Shown one piece after another: positions 49,614 to 58,121 of a stretch of 64,000 bases of DNA. Location: positions 1-64,000 of the forward strand of contig NZ_BJZO01000003.1 of NCBI RefSeq assembly GCF_007992075.1, given 5' to 3'. The DNA is from Pararhodospirillum oryzae (GTDB lineage Bacteria; Pseudomonadota; Alphaproteobacteria; Rhodospirillales; Rhodospirillaceae). The translations under genes and the position numbers were made by a program. The notes below the pieces were generated by a model. It made no database searches and was not told the DNA's origin. It worked only from the letters and a program-made list of their open reading frames with translations. Each line of letters begins with the position of its first letter. Positions within the stretch are counted from its first letter, which is position 1.

Positions 49614-50807
49614 ATGGGGGACCCCCCGAACACCACCGATGCCTTGAACGCGCGAGCCCGGCAGCTGGCGCGGGAAGGCCTTCTGGACGCGGCGGCGCGC
49701 GTGTTCCGGCAGGTTGTCTTGCTCGACCCCGCGTGCCCGGCCGCGCGGAGCAACCTGGGGGCGGTGGCGTTGCGCCAGGGGGATCCCGTCCGGGCGGACC
49801 GGGAATTCAGCAGGGCCCTGTGTCTTGATCCGGCGTTTGCCGATGCCCGCTATAACCGGGGGGTGGCGAAGCTCCTTTCGGGCGACCTTGCGGGGGGATA
49901 CCCCGAGTATCGGGCGCGGTGGGCGGCGTGGAACAAGTCCCGCCCGTTTCCCGGGCTCCCGGAATGGACGGGAGAGCGGCTTGCGCTCCCTGTGCTGCTG
50001 TTCACCGAACAAGGGATCGGCGACGCCGTGCACTTCGCGCGCTACGTGGCCCCGGTCCGCGAACGCGCCGGGGCCGTGGTGCTGGCCTGTTCGCCGGCCC
50101 TGGGATCCCTGCTTGCCACCGTGCCCGGCCTGGATGCCCTGATTCCCCTGGGCGTGACTCCCCCGGCGGCGGGGGCGTGCCTGCCCTTGATGGATACGGC
50201 AGGTGTTCTGGGGCTGGGTCCCGCCGACGGGGCCCCGGTGCCGTATCTTTCGGCGGATCCCGTTCGGGAACAGGCGTGGGCCCGCCGTCTCGACGCCTTG
50301 GTTCCGGGCGGTTTTCGGGTCGGGGTGGCGTGGCGGGGCAATCCCGCCCATGCCCTGGACCGGGAACGCTCGCTCGCGCCCGCCGCCCTGGCCGGGTTGG
50401 CGCGCGTGCCTGGCGTGACCCTGATCGCCCTGCACCCCGACCTTCGGCCCGATGAACGGCGCACGCTGGAGGATCTGGGCATCGCGATGGTGCCGCCCGA
50501 TGCCGATTGGCGCGACCACGCCTTCGCGGGCCTGGCCGGGCTGATGGCGTCCCTGGATCTGGTGATCAGTGTCGATACCGCCTTTGCCCACGTGGCGGGG
50601 GCGCTGGGGCGGCCGGTGTGGGTTCTGCTGCCGGCGGTCCCGGATTGGCGGTGGGGGCTGCACGGTGAAAGCACGCCGTGGTATCCCACCATGCGCCTGT
50701 TTCGTCAGGAAACCCCCGGGGGCTGGGGGACGGTGCTTGATTCCGTGAGCCGGCGTTTGACATGGCGGGCCGGGGGACGGGGTTCCGAAAGGACACGCCC
50801 GGCGTAG
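49614..50807 (+). CDS. TPR protein with GT9-like glycosyltransferase domain
   Basis: A 397-aa protein with three tetratricopeptide-like repeats at about 8-105 (ARNLGAVALRQG-type helices, PAARSNLGAVAL and DARYNRGVAKLL). A GT9/heptosyltransferase-like domain follows, with LFTEQGIGDAVHFARYV, RVGVAWRGNPAHALDRERSL and the hallmark SVDTAFAHVAGALGRPVWVLLP. Such TPR-linked enzymes are common in alphaproteobacteria and often sit with flagellin or surface-glycan genes; here the acceptor is unknown. It is 10 bases upstream of the GT41-like gene. Confidence 0.87.
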   Translation: MGDPPNTTDALNARARQLAREGLLDAAARVFRQVVLLDPACPAARSNLGAVALRQGDPVRADREFSRALCLDPAFADARYNRGVAKLLSGDLAGGYPEYRARWAAWNKSRPFPGLPEWTGERLALPVLLFTEQGIGDAVHFARYVAPVRERAGAVVLACSPALGSLLATVPGLDALIPLGVTPPAAGACLPLMDTAGVLGLGPADGAPVPYLSADPVREQAWARRLDALVPGGFRVGVAWRGNPAHALDRERSLAPAALAGLARVPGVTLIALHPDLRPDERRTLEDLGIAMVPPDADWRDHAFAGLAGLMASLDLVISVDTAFAHVAGALGRPVWVLLPAVPDWRWGLHGESTPWYPTMRLFRQETPGGWGTVLDSVSRRLTWRAGGRGSERTRPA

Positions 50808-50817
50808 GGATCGGGCG

Positions 50818-52899
50818 ATGTCGCAAGGGGGTGGGGCAAACATGCCGGCATTGCGCGAGGAGCGGTTGGACAGGGCCCTGGCGGCTCATCAGGCGGGCCG
50901 CCTGGACGAGGCTCTGGCGGAGTACGACGCGATCCTGGCGACGGATCCGGCGCATGTCGAGGCCTTGCATCTGTCGGCGATGGCGCTTTTGATGCGTGGG
51001 CGGCCGGCGGTGGCGGTGGCGCGGGTGCGCCTGGCCCTGGTGCTTGCGCCCGACGCGATGGATCCGTGGCGCGCCCTGGCCCACGCGTGCCAGGCCCGGG
51101 GCGACGACGCCGGGGCGGAAAACGCGTGGCGTCGCTTGCTGGCGGTGCGCCCGGGCCTGAGCGCGCCCGTTCTCAGCCTGGGGCGCTTGCTGGTGCGCCG
51201 GGGCGCCCTGGCGGCGGCCGAGGCCCTGTACCGGACGCTGGGCTCCCTGATCGAGGCCCAGCATCAGCTGGCGGCGGTTTTGAACGAACGCGGCGCCTAC
51301 GAGGAAGCCCTGGAGGTGACGGGGCGCTGCCAGGTTCAGGAACAAACTCCCTCGGTTTCCACGCTGCTGAACCGGGGCTTCGCGCTGGCGGGGTTGGAGC
51401 GTCCGGGCGAGGCGGCCGAGCTGCTGCGCCATGCGCTGGCCCTTGATCCGGGCTCGTGGCCGGTTCGGGCCAACCTCGCGCGGGTTCTGGAGCGAAGCGG
51501 GGCCTGGGCGGAGGCGTTGCGGGTCGTGGAAGGCGCGGGCGACCATCCGGCGGCGGCGGTGATGGCGACGGCCGTGTTGCCGCGCGTGCCCGTCTCGGGG
51601 GCCGAGATCGACGAAGCCCGGATCCGGCTGCGGCGTGGCCTGGCGGCCTTGCGCGATCGCGGCGCGTTCCTGCCCGATCCCAACGCCCTGGGCGGGGCGC
51701 TGGCGGTGCCGGCCCTGGCCACGCACGGGCGCGACGACACCGCCTTGATGACGGAGCTGGCGGAAACCATGCGTCGGGTGTCGCCGGTGCTGGGACACGT
51801 GGCCGCCCATGCGGAAAAGGCGCCCACGGGGGAACGGCGTCGGGTGGGGGTGGTGTCCGCGACCCTGGCCCGTGGCGAAACGGCCCACGGTCTCGTGGCG
51901 CTGGTGGAAGAACTAAGGGGGCGCCCGGAACTGGAGGTCGTGCTGGTCGCCCCGGGGCCGGCCAGCAGTCCGGCGTGGGCCCGGCTCGTGGAAGAAGGCA
52001 CGCGCGAGGCGGTGTTGCCCCGGGATATCCTGCGCGCGCAAAAGGACCTGGAAGCGCTGTGCCTCGATGTGCTGGTCTACCCCGAAGTTGGCGTGGATCC
52101 CCTGACCACCGCGCTGGCCCACGCCCGCCTGGCCCCGCTTCAGGTGGCCTTGCCCGGGCATCCCGTGACCACCGGCCTGCCGTCGATCGATGCCTACGTC
52201 AGCGCCGACGCGCTGGAGCCTCCGGGGGCACGGGCCCACTATCGGGAACCCTTGATCCGGGTGCCGGGCCTGATGACGTGTCAGCCCCGGCCGCAGCCCG
52301 AGGCGGCCGATCGCGCCCGCCTGGCCCTTCCCGAGGACGCGACACTTTATCTGTGCGCGCATCCGCTTGAACGGATTCACCCCGACATGGACGCGGTGTT
52401 CGCCCGCGTGCTTGCCGGGGATGCGCGCGGGCGCTTGTGCCTGTTTCGCGCGCCCGAAGGGGAGTTGACCCGTCTGATGGGGGCGCGGCTGGCGGCGGCG
52501 GGCGTGCCGGCCGAGCGGCTGGTGTGGTTGCGCTGGCCCCGCCCGGGCATCCGCCAGGCCGCGCTGAAGGCGGTGGACGTGGTGCTGGATGCCTTTTACT
52601 GGGGGGGCGGGCCGGCGATCCTGGAAGCGCTGGGGGTGGGCACCCCGGTGGTGAGCTGGCCGGGGCCGTTCATGCGCGGGCGCCGTACCCAGGGATATTA
52701 CCGGATGATGGGGCTCAACGAAGGCCTCGCCCGCACTCAGGAAGGCTACGAGCGTCTGGCCCTTGCCCTGGGGCGGGAACCGGAGCGGCGGCGGGCCCTG
52801 TCGGAACAGCTGCGCGACCGGGCCCCGGGGCTGTTCGACGACCGGCGTTCGATCCTCGCGCTTGCCGACGGGATCCGCTCGTGGACGCGGCCCGCCTAG
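50818..52899 (+). CDS. TPR protein with OGT/SPINDLY-type (GT41) domain
   Basis: A 693-aa protein. About seven TPR-like repeats occupy 1-265 (LDRALAAHQAGRLDEALAEY onwards). A GT41-type catalytic half (about 315-690) shows ARLAPLQVALPGHPVTTGLP, SIDAYVSADALEPPGARAHY and DVVLDAFYWGGGPAILEALG. These correspond to the C-terminal OGT blocks. GT41 enzymes add GlcNAc or other sugars to Ser/Thr of proteins; flagellin is a plausible but unproven acceptor here. It is the last gene before two long palindromes. Confidence 0.88.
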   Translation: MSQGGGANMPALREERLDRALAAHQAGRLDEALAEYDAILATDPAHVEALHLSAMALLMRGRPAVAVARVRLALVLAPDAMDPWRALAHACQARGDDAGAENAWRRLLAVRPGLSAPVLSLGRLLVRRGALAAAEALYRTLGSLIEAQHQLAAVLNERGAYEEALEVTGRCQVQEQTPSVSTLLNRGFALAGLERPGEAAELLRHALALDPGSWPVRANLARVLERSGAWAEALRVVEGAGDHPAAAVMATAVLPRVPVSGAEIDEARIRLRRGLAALRDRGAFLPDPNALGGALAVPALATHGRDDTALMTELAETMRRVSPVLGHVAAHAEKAPTGERRRVGVVSATLARGETAHGLVALVEELRGRPELEVVLVAPGPASSPAWARLVEEGTREAVLPRDILRAQKDLEALCLDVLVYPEVGVDPLTTALAHARLAPLQVALPGHPVTTGLPSIDAYVSADALEPPGARAHYREPLIRVPGLMTCQPRPQPEAADRARLALPEDATLYLCAHPLERIHPDMDAVFARVLAGDARGRLCLFRAPEGELTRLMGARLAAAGVPAERLVWLRWPRPGIRQAALKAVDVVLDAFYWGGGPAILEALGVGTPVVSWPGPFMRGRRTQGYYRMMGLNEGLARTQEGYERLALALGREPERRRALSEQLRDRAPGLFDDRRSILALADGIRSWTRPA

Positions 52900-52906
52900 A
52901 GTAATC

Positions 52907-52947
52907 CGAGATCAGGTTGGGCCATTTCTTGGCCCAACCTGATCTCG
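52907..52947 (+). terminator. 18-bp perfect hairpin downstream of the GT41 gene
   Basis: Arms 52907-52924 and 52930-52947 are exact complements across the loop TTTCT; an outer AGTAA/TTACT pairing (52900-52904, 52951-52955) extends it. AT-rich sequence follows but no clean T-run. It is probably a transcript-end structure. Confidence 0.7.
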
Positions 52948-52971
52948 AAGTTACTTTAAAATTTATAGAAT

Positions 52972-53020
52972 TAGACTGAAACTGGGCCAACTTGACTCAA
53001 GTTGATCCAGTTTCAGTCTA
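52972..53020. repeat. Second long inverted repeat
   Basis: A 14-bp outer stem (TAGACTGAAACTGG with CCAGTTTCAGTCTA) plus an inner CAACTTG/CAAGTTG pairing, two-base mismatch between. It follows the first hairpin by 24 bases and shares the motif GGGCCAACTT-like with it. Confidence 0.75.
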
Positions 53021-53148
53021 GAGTCGAAAAGAGGGAACCGCGTTTCCCGCAAAAAGAAGAACCCTCGTTCGCATTGCACGGTCCCCCGCCGAGCCTCTCC
53101 CTTGAGCGGGTGAGGGCCCGGAGTCCGTGGAAAGCGGCCGGGGGCGGA

Positions 53149-53619
53149 TCAGCCCTGGTTTTCCTCGCAGGCCAGAACTTCCATGCGCGCCGCGCGCAGG
53201 CGGGCGGCCATGACGGGCAGCAGGCGATCCATCAGGGCATGGGCCAGCACGTGGTCGGCGCGCATGCGCTCGCGCAAAATGGCGGCATCGATGACAAGGG
53301 CACGCACGGGCGTGCGGGCCTGGGCCTCGAACGTCCAGTGAAAGGGAGGGATCAGCCACGACCACCCCAGCAAGTCGCCCTCGCGCACCACTTCGATGAC
53401 CTTCAGGCGTTCGCCGCGCCGTGCCACGCCCAGGGCGACGGTGCCATCCAGCAGCAAGAAGAATCGGTCCGCCGCCCGGCCCTCGATCAGCAAAGCATCA
53501 CCCGCCGCGAAACGCTCGATGCTGGCCAGGTCTTCCAGCCCGTCAATCACGCTGGTGTCCAGTCCCCGCAGGAATGGATGGCGTTCCAGGATGGCGCGGA
53601 TGCCGTCTTCGGTCGACAT
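53149..53619 (-). CDS. Stand-alone cyclic-nucleotide-binding (Crp-effector-like) protein
   Basis: A 156-aa single-domain protein. FAAGDALLIEGRAADRFFLLLDGTVAL matches the beta-roll of cNMP-binding domains, as does VIEVVREGDLLGWSWL. The phosphate-binding cassette expected around GExxxxxxxxRxA is not canonical, so cAMP or cGMP binding is doubtful. There is no helix-turn-helix, so it is not itself a transcription factor. The ATG at 53619 has GGGGGAACC before it; the frame runs open to 54153 across queA. It is divergent from queA. Confidence 0.83.
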   Translation of the reverse strand: MSTEDGIRAILERHPFLRGLDTSVIDGLEDLASIERFAAGDALLIEGRAADRFFLLLDGTVALGVARRGERLKVIEVVREGDLLGWSWLIPPFHWTFEAQARTPVRALVIDAAILRERMRADHVLAHALMDRLLPVMAARLRAARMEVLACEENQG

Positions 53620-53767
53620 GGTTCCCCCCATGGCCTGTTTCCCCTGCCCGCCGACGGCGCCGAAAGTGCTTTGGTCGCCGGGCTGGAGTTGGTAAAGCAC
53701 AGCCCACGCCAGGAGGCCAGAAAAACCGGGGCCGCCTTTCGCAATCCGTGGTCCGGATACCCGTATA

Positions 53768-54823
53768 ATGCGTGTTGATCTGTTTGATTTTCCCTTGCCG
53801 CGAGAATGCATCGCCGTTCGACCGGCGGTACCCCGGGATTCGGCTCGCCTGCTGCGCGTTCCGGCCACGGGACCCTTCCAGGATTTGGGGGTGCGCGATC
53901 TGCCGGGATTGCTTGATCCGGGCGACGTGCTGGTGGTCAACGACACGAGGGTGATTCCGGCGCGCCTGAAGGGGCGGGTGGGCGAAGGCGGGGTCGAGGT
54001 GACCTTGCACCTGCAAGAAGCCCCGGACCGCTGGCGCTGCTTCGCGCGGCCGGCGCGCAAGCTGACGCTGGGCCGGGTGGTGACGTTCGCTCCCGATTTC
54101 ACGGCCGAGGTGGTGGCGCGCGGCGAGGGCGGCGAGGTGGTTTTGTCGTTCAACCGCGCCGGCCCGGCCCTGACCCAGGCCCTGGAAGCCCATGGCCGCC
54201 TGCCCCTGCCCCCCTACATGGGGCGCGAGGACGACGCGCGCGACCGCGAGGACTACCAGACGACCTATGCCAGCCACGACGGCGCGGTGGCGGCCCCCAC
54301 CGCCGGCCTGCACCTGACCCCGGCCCTGTTCCAGGCCCTGGCCGATCGGGGGGTGGCGTGCGAGGCGCTGACCTTGCACGTGGGGGCGGGCACCTTCCTG
54401 CCGGTGACCGCCGACGACACCGCCGACCATGTGATGCACGCCGAGCGCGGCATCCTGACCCCCGAGGTGGCCGGGCGGCTGAACCAGGCGCGGGCCGAGG
54501 GGCGGCGGATCGTGGCCGTGGGCACCACCGTGGCCCGCCTGCTGGAAAGCGCCGCCGACGATGCGGGCGTGATCCACCCCTTTGAAACCACGACCCGGTT
54601 GTTCCTTGTGCCCGGGGCCCGGTTCAAGGTGGTGGACCGGCTGATGACCAACTTCCACCTGCCGCGTTCGACCCTGTTCATGCTGGTTTCGGCCTTCGCG
54701 GGACTCGGGCGCATGCAGGCGGCCTATGCCCACGCCATCAAGGCCGGCTACCGCTTCTACTCGTATGGCGATGCCTGCCTGCTGGACCGGGCCGACCTGG
54801 CGGCGGGCGACGAGAGGGCTTGA
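53768..54823 (+). CDS. queA: S-adenosylmethionine:tRNA ribosyltransferase-isomerase
   Basis: Makes epoxyqueuosine at position 34 of GUN tRNAs by transferring the ribosyl part of SAM to preQ1. The 351-aa protein has the family start [20 protein letters not shown] and the blocks [24 protein letters not shown] and [14 protein letters not shown]. Its usual partner tgt follows after a brnTA module rather than directly. No good Shine-Dalgarno is seen before the ATG. Confidence 0.97.
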   Translation: MRVDLFDFPLPRECIAVRPAVPRDSARLLRVPATGPFQDLGVRDLPGLLDPGDVLVVNDTRVIPARLKGRVGEGGVEVTLHLQEAPDRWRCFARPARKLTLGRVVTFAPDFTAEVVARGEGGEVVLSFNRAGPALTQALEAHGRLPLPPYMGREDDARDREDYQTTYASHDGAVAAPTAGLHLTPALFQALADRGVACEALTLHVGAGTFLPVTADDTADHVMHAERGILTPEVAGRLNQARAEGRRIVAVGTTVARLLESAADDAGVIHPFETTTRLFLVPGARFKVVDRLMTNFHLPRSTLFMLVSAFAGLGRMQAAYAHAIKAGYRFYSYGDACLLDRADLAAGDERA

Positions 54824-54995
54824 TCGTTCTCACGACCGATTGTACATACATTTTGTCGGCACACGGAGCGCGGCTTCCCAAAGTCCGCGCCGGCCTCCAA
54901 AATCCGTCTGCTTCACTCTGACAAACGCGACCCATCCAGATGGAAGTCAGGATATCGAGAATGCTGGAAGCAATTGGACCAACCCTTCAACAACC

Positions 54996-55029
54996 ATCTC
55001 GACATCCTCTTGCGAGGATTTGTCGAGAT
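54996..55029. promoter_or_regulatory. Putative brnTA operator
   Basis: An inverted repeat stands just upstream of brnT: ATCTCGACA TCCTC (54996-55009) and GAGGA TT TGTCGAGAT (55014-55029), a 14-bp match with a 2-base bulge and 4-nt centre. BrnA antitoxins repress their own promoters, so this is the likely site. It is not tested. Confidence 0.5.
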
Positions 55030-55051
55030 TTTGTCACAAAAGGAGAAAATC

Positions 55052-55378
55052 ATGCTGCCATTCGAATGGGATCCGCAAAAAAATGAAATAAATACTTCAA
55101 AACACTTTATTGATTTTAATGATGCAAAAACTATATTTTTTAATTTTTATATAAACAGTACAAGCAAAAAAGAATCTTCGGAACCAAGATGGATTGCAGT
55201 TGGTGATATTAATGGAATTATTATTGCAGTTGTTTATACATATAGAGGAGAAAAAATTCGAATTATTTCGGCACGAAAGGCACGCACCGATGAAAAGACA
55301 CGATATTTTGCAGAGCGCGACGCCGCCTCCCGGGACGGGAAAGACCGACTGGGCCCGGCTGGAGGCGATGACGGATGA
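55052..55378 (+). CDS. brnT: BrnT-family ribonuclease toxin
   Basis: A 108-aa toxin of the BrnT family, a RelE-like fold that cleaves RNA. It opens MLPFEWDPQKNEINTSKHFI with the typical FEWDxxKxxxNxxKH, and shows KIRIISARKARTDEKTRYF near the family's usual end. AAAGGAG precedes the ATG at 55052. The frame continues about 20 residues past that point and overlaps brnA by 89 bases, longer than usual. The first 230 bases are very AT-rich, unlike all surrounding genes, marking recent transfer. Confidence 0.88.
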   Translation: MLPFEWDPQKNEINTSKHFIDFNDAKTIFFNFYINSTSKKESSEPRWIAVGDINGIIIAVVYTYRGEKIRIISARKARTDEKTRYFAERDAASRDGKDRLGPAGGDDG

Positions 55379-55607
55379 GGAGATCGACCGGGCGATGGCA
55401 TCGGACCCCGATGCCGCTCCCGTGTTGGATGATAATTGGTTCGCGAACGCCGAGCGGGTTCCCTCTGGCAAGACGCGGATCAGTATTCGCCTTGATCCGG
55501 ATATTTTGTCTTTTTTCAAGCAAGGAGGGCCCCACTACCAAACCCGGATCAACGCCGTGTTGCGGGCGTACATGGAAGCTCGTCAGGCAAAGGCGACTGG
55601 CGGGTAA
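55290..55607 (+). CDS. brnA: BrnA-family antitoxin
   Basis: A 105-aa antitoxin. The N-terminal TDWARLEAMTDEEIDRAMAS and C-terminal ribbon-helix-helix ISIRLDPDILSFFKQG with YQTRINAVLRAYME match BrnA. It neutralises BrnT and represses the operon. The ATG at 55290 lies inside brnT in another frame. Unlike brnT its base composition resembles the host, except near the start. A long hairpin closes the module. Confidence 0.9.
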   Translation: MKRHDILQSATPPPGTGKTDWARLEAMTDEEIDRAMASDPDAAPVLDDNWFANAERVPSGKTRISIRLDPDILSFFKQGGPHYQTRINAVLRAYMEARQAKATGG

Positions 55608-55638
55608 TCCGCTTCCCGGTTTGGGCAGGGGAACGTCG

Positions 55639-55683
55639 CCCTTCTCCGGGCAAGGGGCTCTCATCCCCTTGCCCGGAGAAGGG
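55639..55683 (+). terminator. 19-bp perfect hairpin after brnTA
   Basis: Arms 55639-55657 (CCCTTCTCCGGGCAAGGGG) and 55665-55683 are exact complements with a 7-nt loop. It lies 31 bases after brnA and lacks a T-run directly after it. Confidence 0.65.
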
Positions 55684-55766
55684 GCTTTGCCCTTTGCCGC
55701 CGTCCTCGTTTCCTTTACCCTCTTCTCCTTCCTCGCCCTCCTCTCCCCCCTGGTTTTGGTTTTCCC

Positions 55767-56903
55767 ATGTCCGGCTCCTGCTTTTCGTTCACCGTGACCG
55801 CAACCGATGGCGCCGCGCGCCTTGGCCATCTGGAAACCGCGCACGGTCCGGTGGAAACACCCGTGTTCATGCCGGTGGGCACCGCCGGCACGGTCAAGGC
55901 CATGATGCCCGAGTCCGTGGCGGCGACGGGGGCGCGGATCATCCTGGGCAACACCTATCACCTGATGCTGCGCCCGGGGGCCGAGCGCGTGGCGGCCCTG
56001 GGGGGGCTGCACCGCTTCATGGACTGGCCGGGGCCGATCCTGACCGATTCCGGGGGCTTCCAGGTGATGAGCCTCGCGGGCCTGCGCACCTTGACCGAGG
56101 ATGGCGTCACCTTTCAGTCGCACATCGACGGCAGCCGCCACCTGCTCACCCCCGAGCGGTCGATGGAAATCCAAGACCAGCTGGACGCGACCATCACCAT
56201 GGCGTTCGACGAGTGCCCCCCCTTCCCGGCCGAGAAGCAGGCGGTGGCCGACAGCATGCGCCGGTCCATGCGCTGGGCCCGGCGCTCGCGCGAGGCCTTT
56301 CGCCAGCGCCCGGGCTATGCCCTGTTTGGCATCAACCAGGGCGGCATTCATCCTGATCTGCGCGCCGAAAGCGCCGAGGCCCTGACCGCTCTGGGCTTCG
56401 AGGGCTACGCGGTCGGCGGCCTCGCGGTCGGCGAGCCGTTCGAGGCCATGCTGGAAACCCTGGAAGCCACCGTGCCCCTGCTGCCCTTCGACCGGCCCCG
56501 CTACCTGATGGGGGTGGGCCGGCCCGAGGATATCGTGGCGGCGGTGGCGCGCGGCATCGACATGTTCGATTGCGTGATGCCCACCCGCTCGGGGCGGACC
56601 GCCAAGGCCTTCACCCGCACCGGCGACCTGAACCTGCGCAACGCCCGCCACCGCGACGACCCCGGTCCGCTTGATCCCGCCTGTTCGTGTCCGGCCTGCC
56701 GGCGGTTCAGCCGGGCCTACCTGCATCATCTGGTGCGGGCCGAGGAAATCCTGGGCCCCATGCTGCTGACCTGGCACAATCTTCAGTATTATCAAGACCT
56801 GATGGCCGATCTGCGCCAGGCCATCGGCCAAGGGAGCCTGGAGACGTTCCTGGCGACCTTCCACGCCACCCGCGCCCAGGGAAACGGGCCCGCCCCGGCA
56901 TGA
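55767..56903 (+). CDS. tgt: Queuine tRNA-ribosyltransferase
   Basis: Exchanges guanine 34 for preQ1 in GUN tRNAs, the step before QueA. The 378-aa protein has the active-site block [17 protein letters not shown], the second aspartate region [13 protein letters not shown] and zinc ligands in CSCPACRRF with the distal histidine. An ATG at 55767 gives the family start. It is the second queuosine gene, separated from queA by brnTA. Confidence 0.97.
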   Translation: MSGSCFSFTVTATDGAARLGHLETAHGPVETPVFMPVGTAGTVKAMMPESVAATGARIILGNTYHLMLRPGAERVAALGGLHRFMDWPGPILTDSGGFQVMSLAGLRTLTEDGVTFQSHIDGSRHLLTPERSMEIQDQLDATITMAFDECPPFPAEKQAVADSMRRSMRWARRSREAFRQRPGYALFGINQGGIHPDLRAESAEALTALGFEGYAVGGLAVGEPFEAMLETLEATVPLLPFDRPRYLMGVGRPEDIVAAVARGIDMFDCVMPTRSGRTAKAFTRTGDLNLRNARHRDDPGPLDPACSCPACRRFSRAYLHHLVRAEEILGPMLLTWHNLQYYQDLMADLRQAIGQGSLETFLATFHATRAQGNGPAPA

Positions 56904-56983
56904 CACGGCGGGCTGTCTCCCCTTCTCCTTGCGCCTGACCAGAAGGATTGCAGGCCGATCGCGGTCGGCCTATACCCTGGGCC

Positions 56984-58054
56984 ATGGAAACCTTGCCCTT
57001 CTCCTTGCTGGCCGTGCCACTCCTGGCTGCTCTCGCCGTCCCCCTGACGGCGCGGGCGACCGGTCGGTTGATCCGTGTTCTGCACGCCCGCCAGGTGATC
57101 GACACGCCCAACGCCCGCTCCAGCCACGACCAGCCCACCCCCCGGGGGGGCGGGCTGGCCCTTCTCGCGGTGGCGCTGCCGTTGATGGCGGGCCTGTTCG
57201 CCTTGCTGGGCCCTTTCGAGGCCGGGGCCTTCGAGGCCGGGGCCTTCGGGGCCGGGCCTTATGGCTTGCTGGCGCTTGCCGTGGGCCTGATGGGGGTATC
57301 GTTCGCCGACGATGTGCGCCCGCTCGGCGCGGGTCCGCGCCTGCTGGTTCAGGCCGCCGCCGTGGGCCTGGGCCTGCTGTGCCTGCCCGCCGGCGTGTTG
57401 ACCCTGGGCGGCCTGGTGCCGGCGGTCGTGGGGGCGCCGCTGGCTGCCCTGGGATGGGTGTGGTTCATTAATCTTTACAACTTCATGGACGGCATCGACG
57501 GATTGGCCGGCGTGGAAACCGCCAGCCTGGGCGTTGGCGTGGCCTTCGCCGGGGTGCTGGCGGGGGGCGCGGCCGTGGGCTGGACCGCGCCGGGCCTGAT
57601 CCTGGCCGGCGCGGCCGCCGGTTTCCTGCGCTGGAACTGGCATCCCGCGCGGGTGTTCCTGGGCGACGCGGGCAGCGTTCCTTTGGGCTTCGTGCTGGGG
57701 GGGCTGCTGCTGGTCCTGGTCGCCCAGGGTCATCTGCTGGCCGCCCTGATCTTGCCCGCGACCCACGTGGCGGATGCCACCTGGACCTTGTGCCGGCGTC
57801 TGATCCAGGGACATCGGCCGTGGCAGGCCCACCGCGAGCATTTCTATCAGCGGGCGGTTCAGGGAGGCTGGTCCCATGACCGGGTCGCGCGGGCCTTTGC
57901 CGGGGTCAATCTGGCCTTGATGGGGCTGGCGGCGGGGGCGGTGGCGTGGCCCGGGCTGGCGCCGGGGGCCTTGGTGCTGGCCGCCGGGAGTGTCATCGCC
58001 TTGTTGATCCGCCTGGCGCGGGTCGGGCGCGGGGACGGCGGGCCCAGGGCCTGA
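56984..58054 (+). CDS. WecA/MraY-like undecaprenyl-phosphate sugar-1-phosphate transferase
   Basis: A 356-aa polytopic membrane enzyme that links a HexNAc-1-phosphate to undecaprenyl phosphate, starting a surface glycan. Motifs: SSHDQPTPRGGGLALL, FADDVRPLG, NLYNFMDGIDGLAGVET and WNWHPARVFLGDAGS with the catalytic aspartates. About ten helices. An in-frame 15-bp unit is repeated near 57206-57250, giving EAGAFEAGAFGAG in a loop. The ATG at 56984 is preferred to a TTG at 56948. The dehydratase gene follows. Confidence 0.92.
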   Translation: METLPFSLLAVPLLAALAVPLTARATGRLIRVLHARQVIDTPNARSSHDQPTPRGGGLALLAVALPLMAGLFALLGPFEAGAFEAGAFGAGPYGLLALAVGLMGVSFADDVRPLGAGPRLLVQAAAVGLGLLCLPAGVLTLGGLVPAVVGAPLAALGWVWFINLYNFMDGIDGLAGVETASLGVGVAFAGVLAGGAAVGWTAPGLILAGAAAGFLRWNWHPARVFLGDAGSVPLGFVLGGLLLVLVAQGHLLAALILPATHVADATWTLCRRLIQGHRPWQAHREHFYQRAVQGGWSHDRVARAFAGVNLALMGLAAGAVAWPGLAPGALVLAAGSVIALLIRLARVGRGDGGPRA

Positions 58055-58121
58055 AGCCCCCCGTCCGCGTCCTGGAACCCGCCGGTTCCGGGGCCGGAAG
58101 AACGTGGAAGGAATTGGCGGC

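Noticed and set aside
53764-53769. TATAAT overlapping the queA start as a -10 box
   Set aside because: Transcription would begin after the ATG, no -35 is evident, and the family start of QueA is at this ATG.
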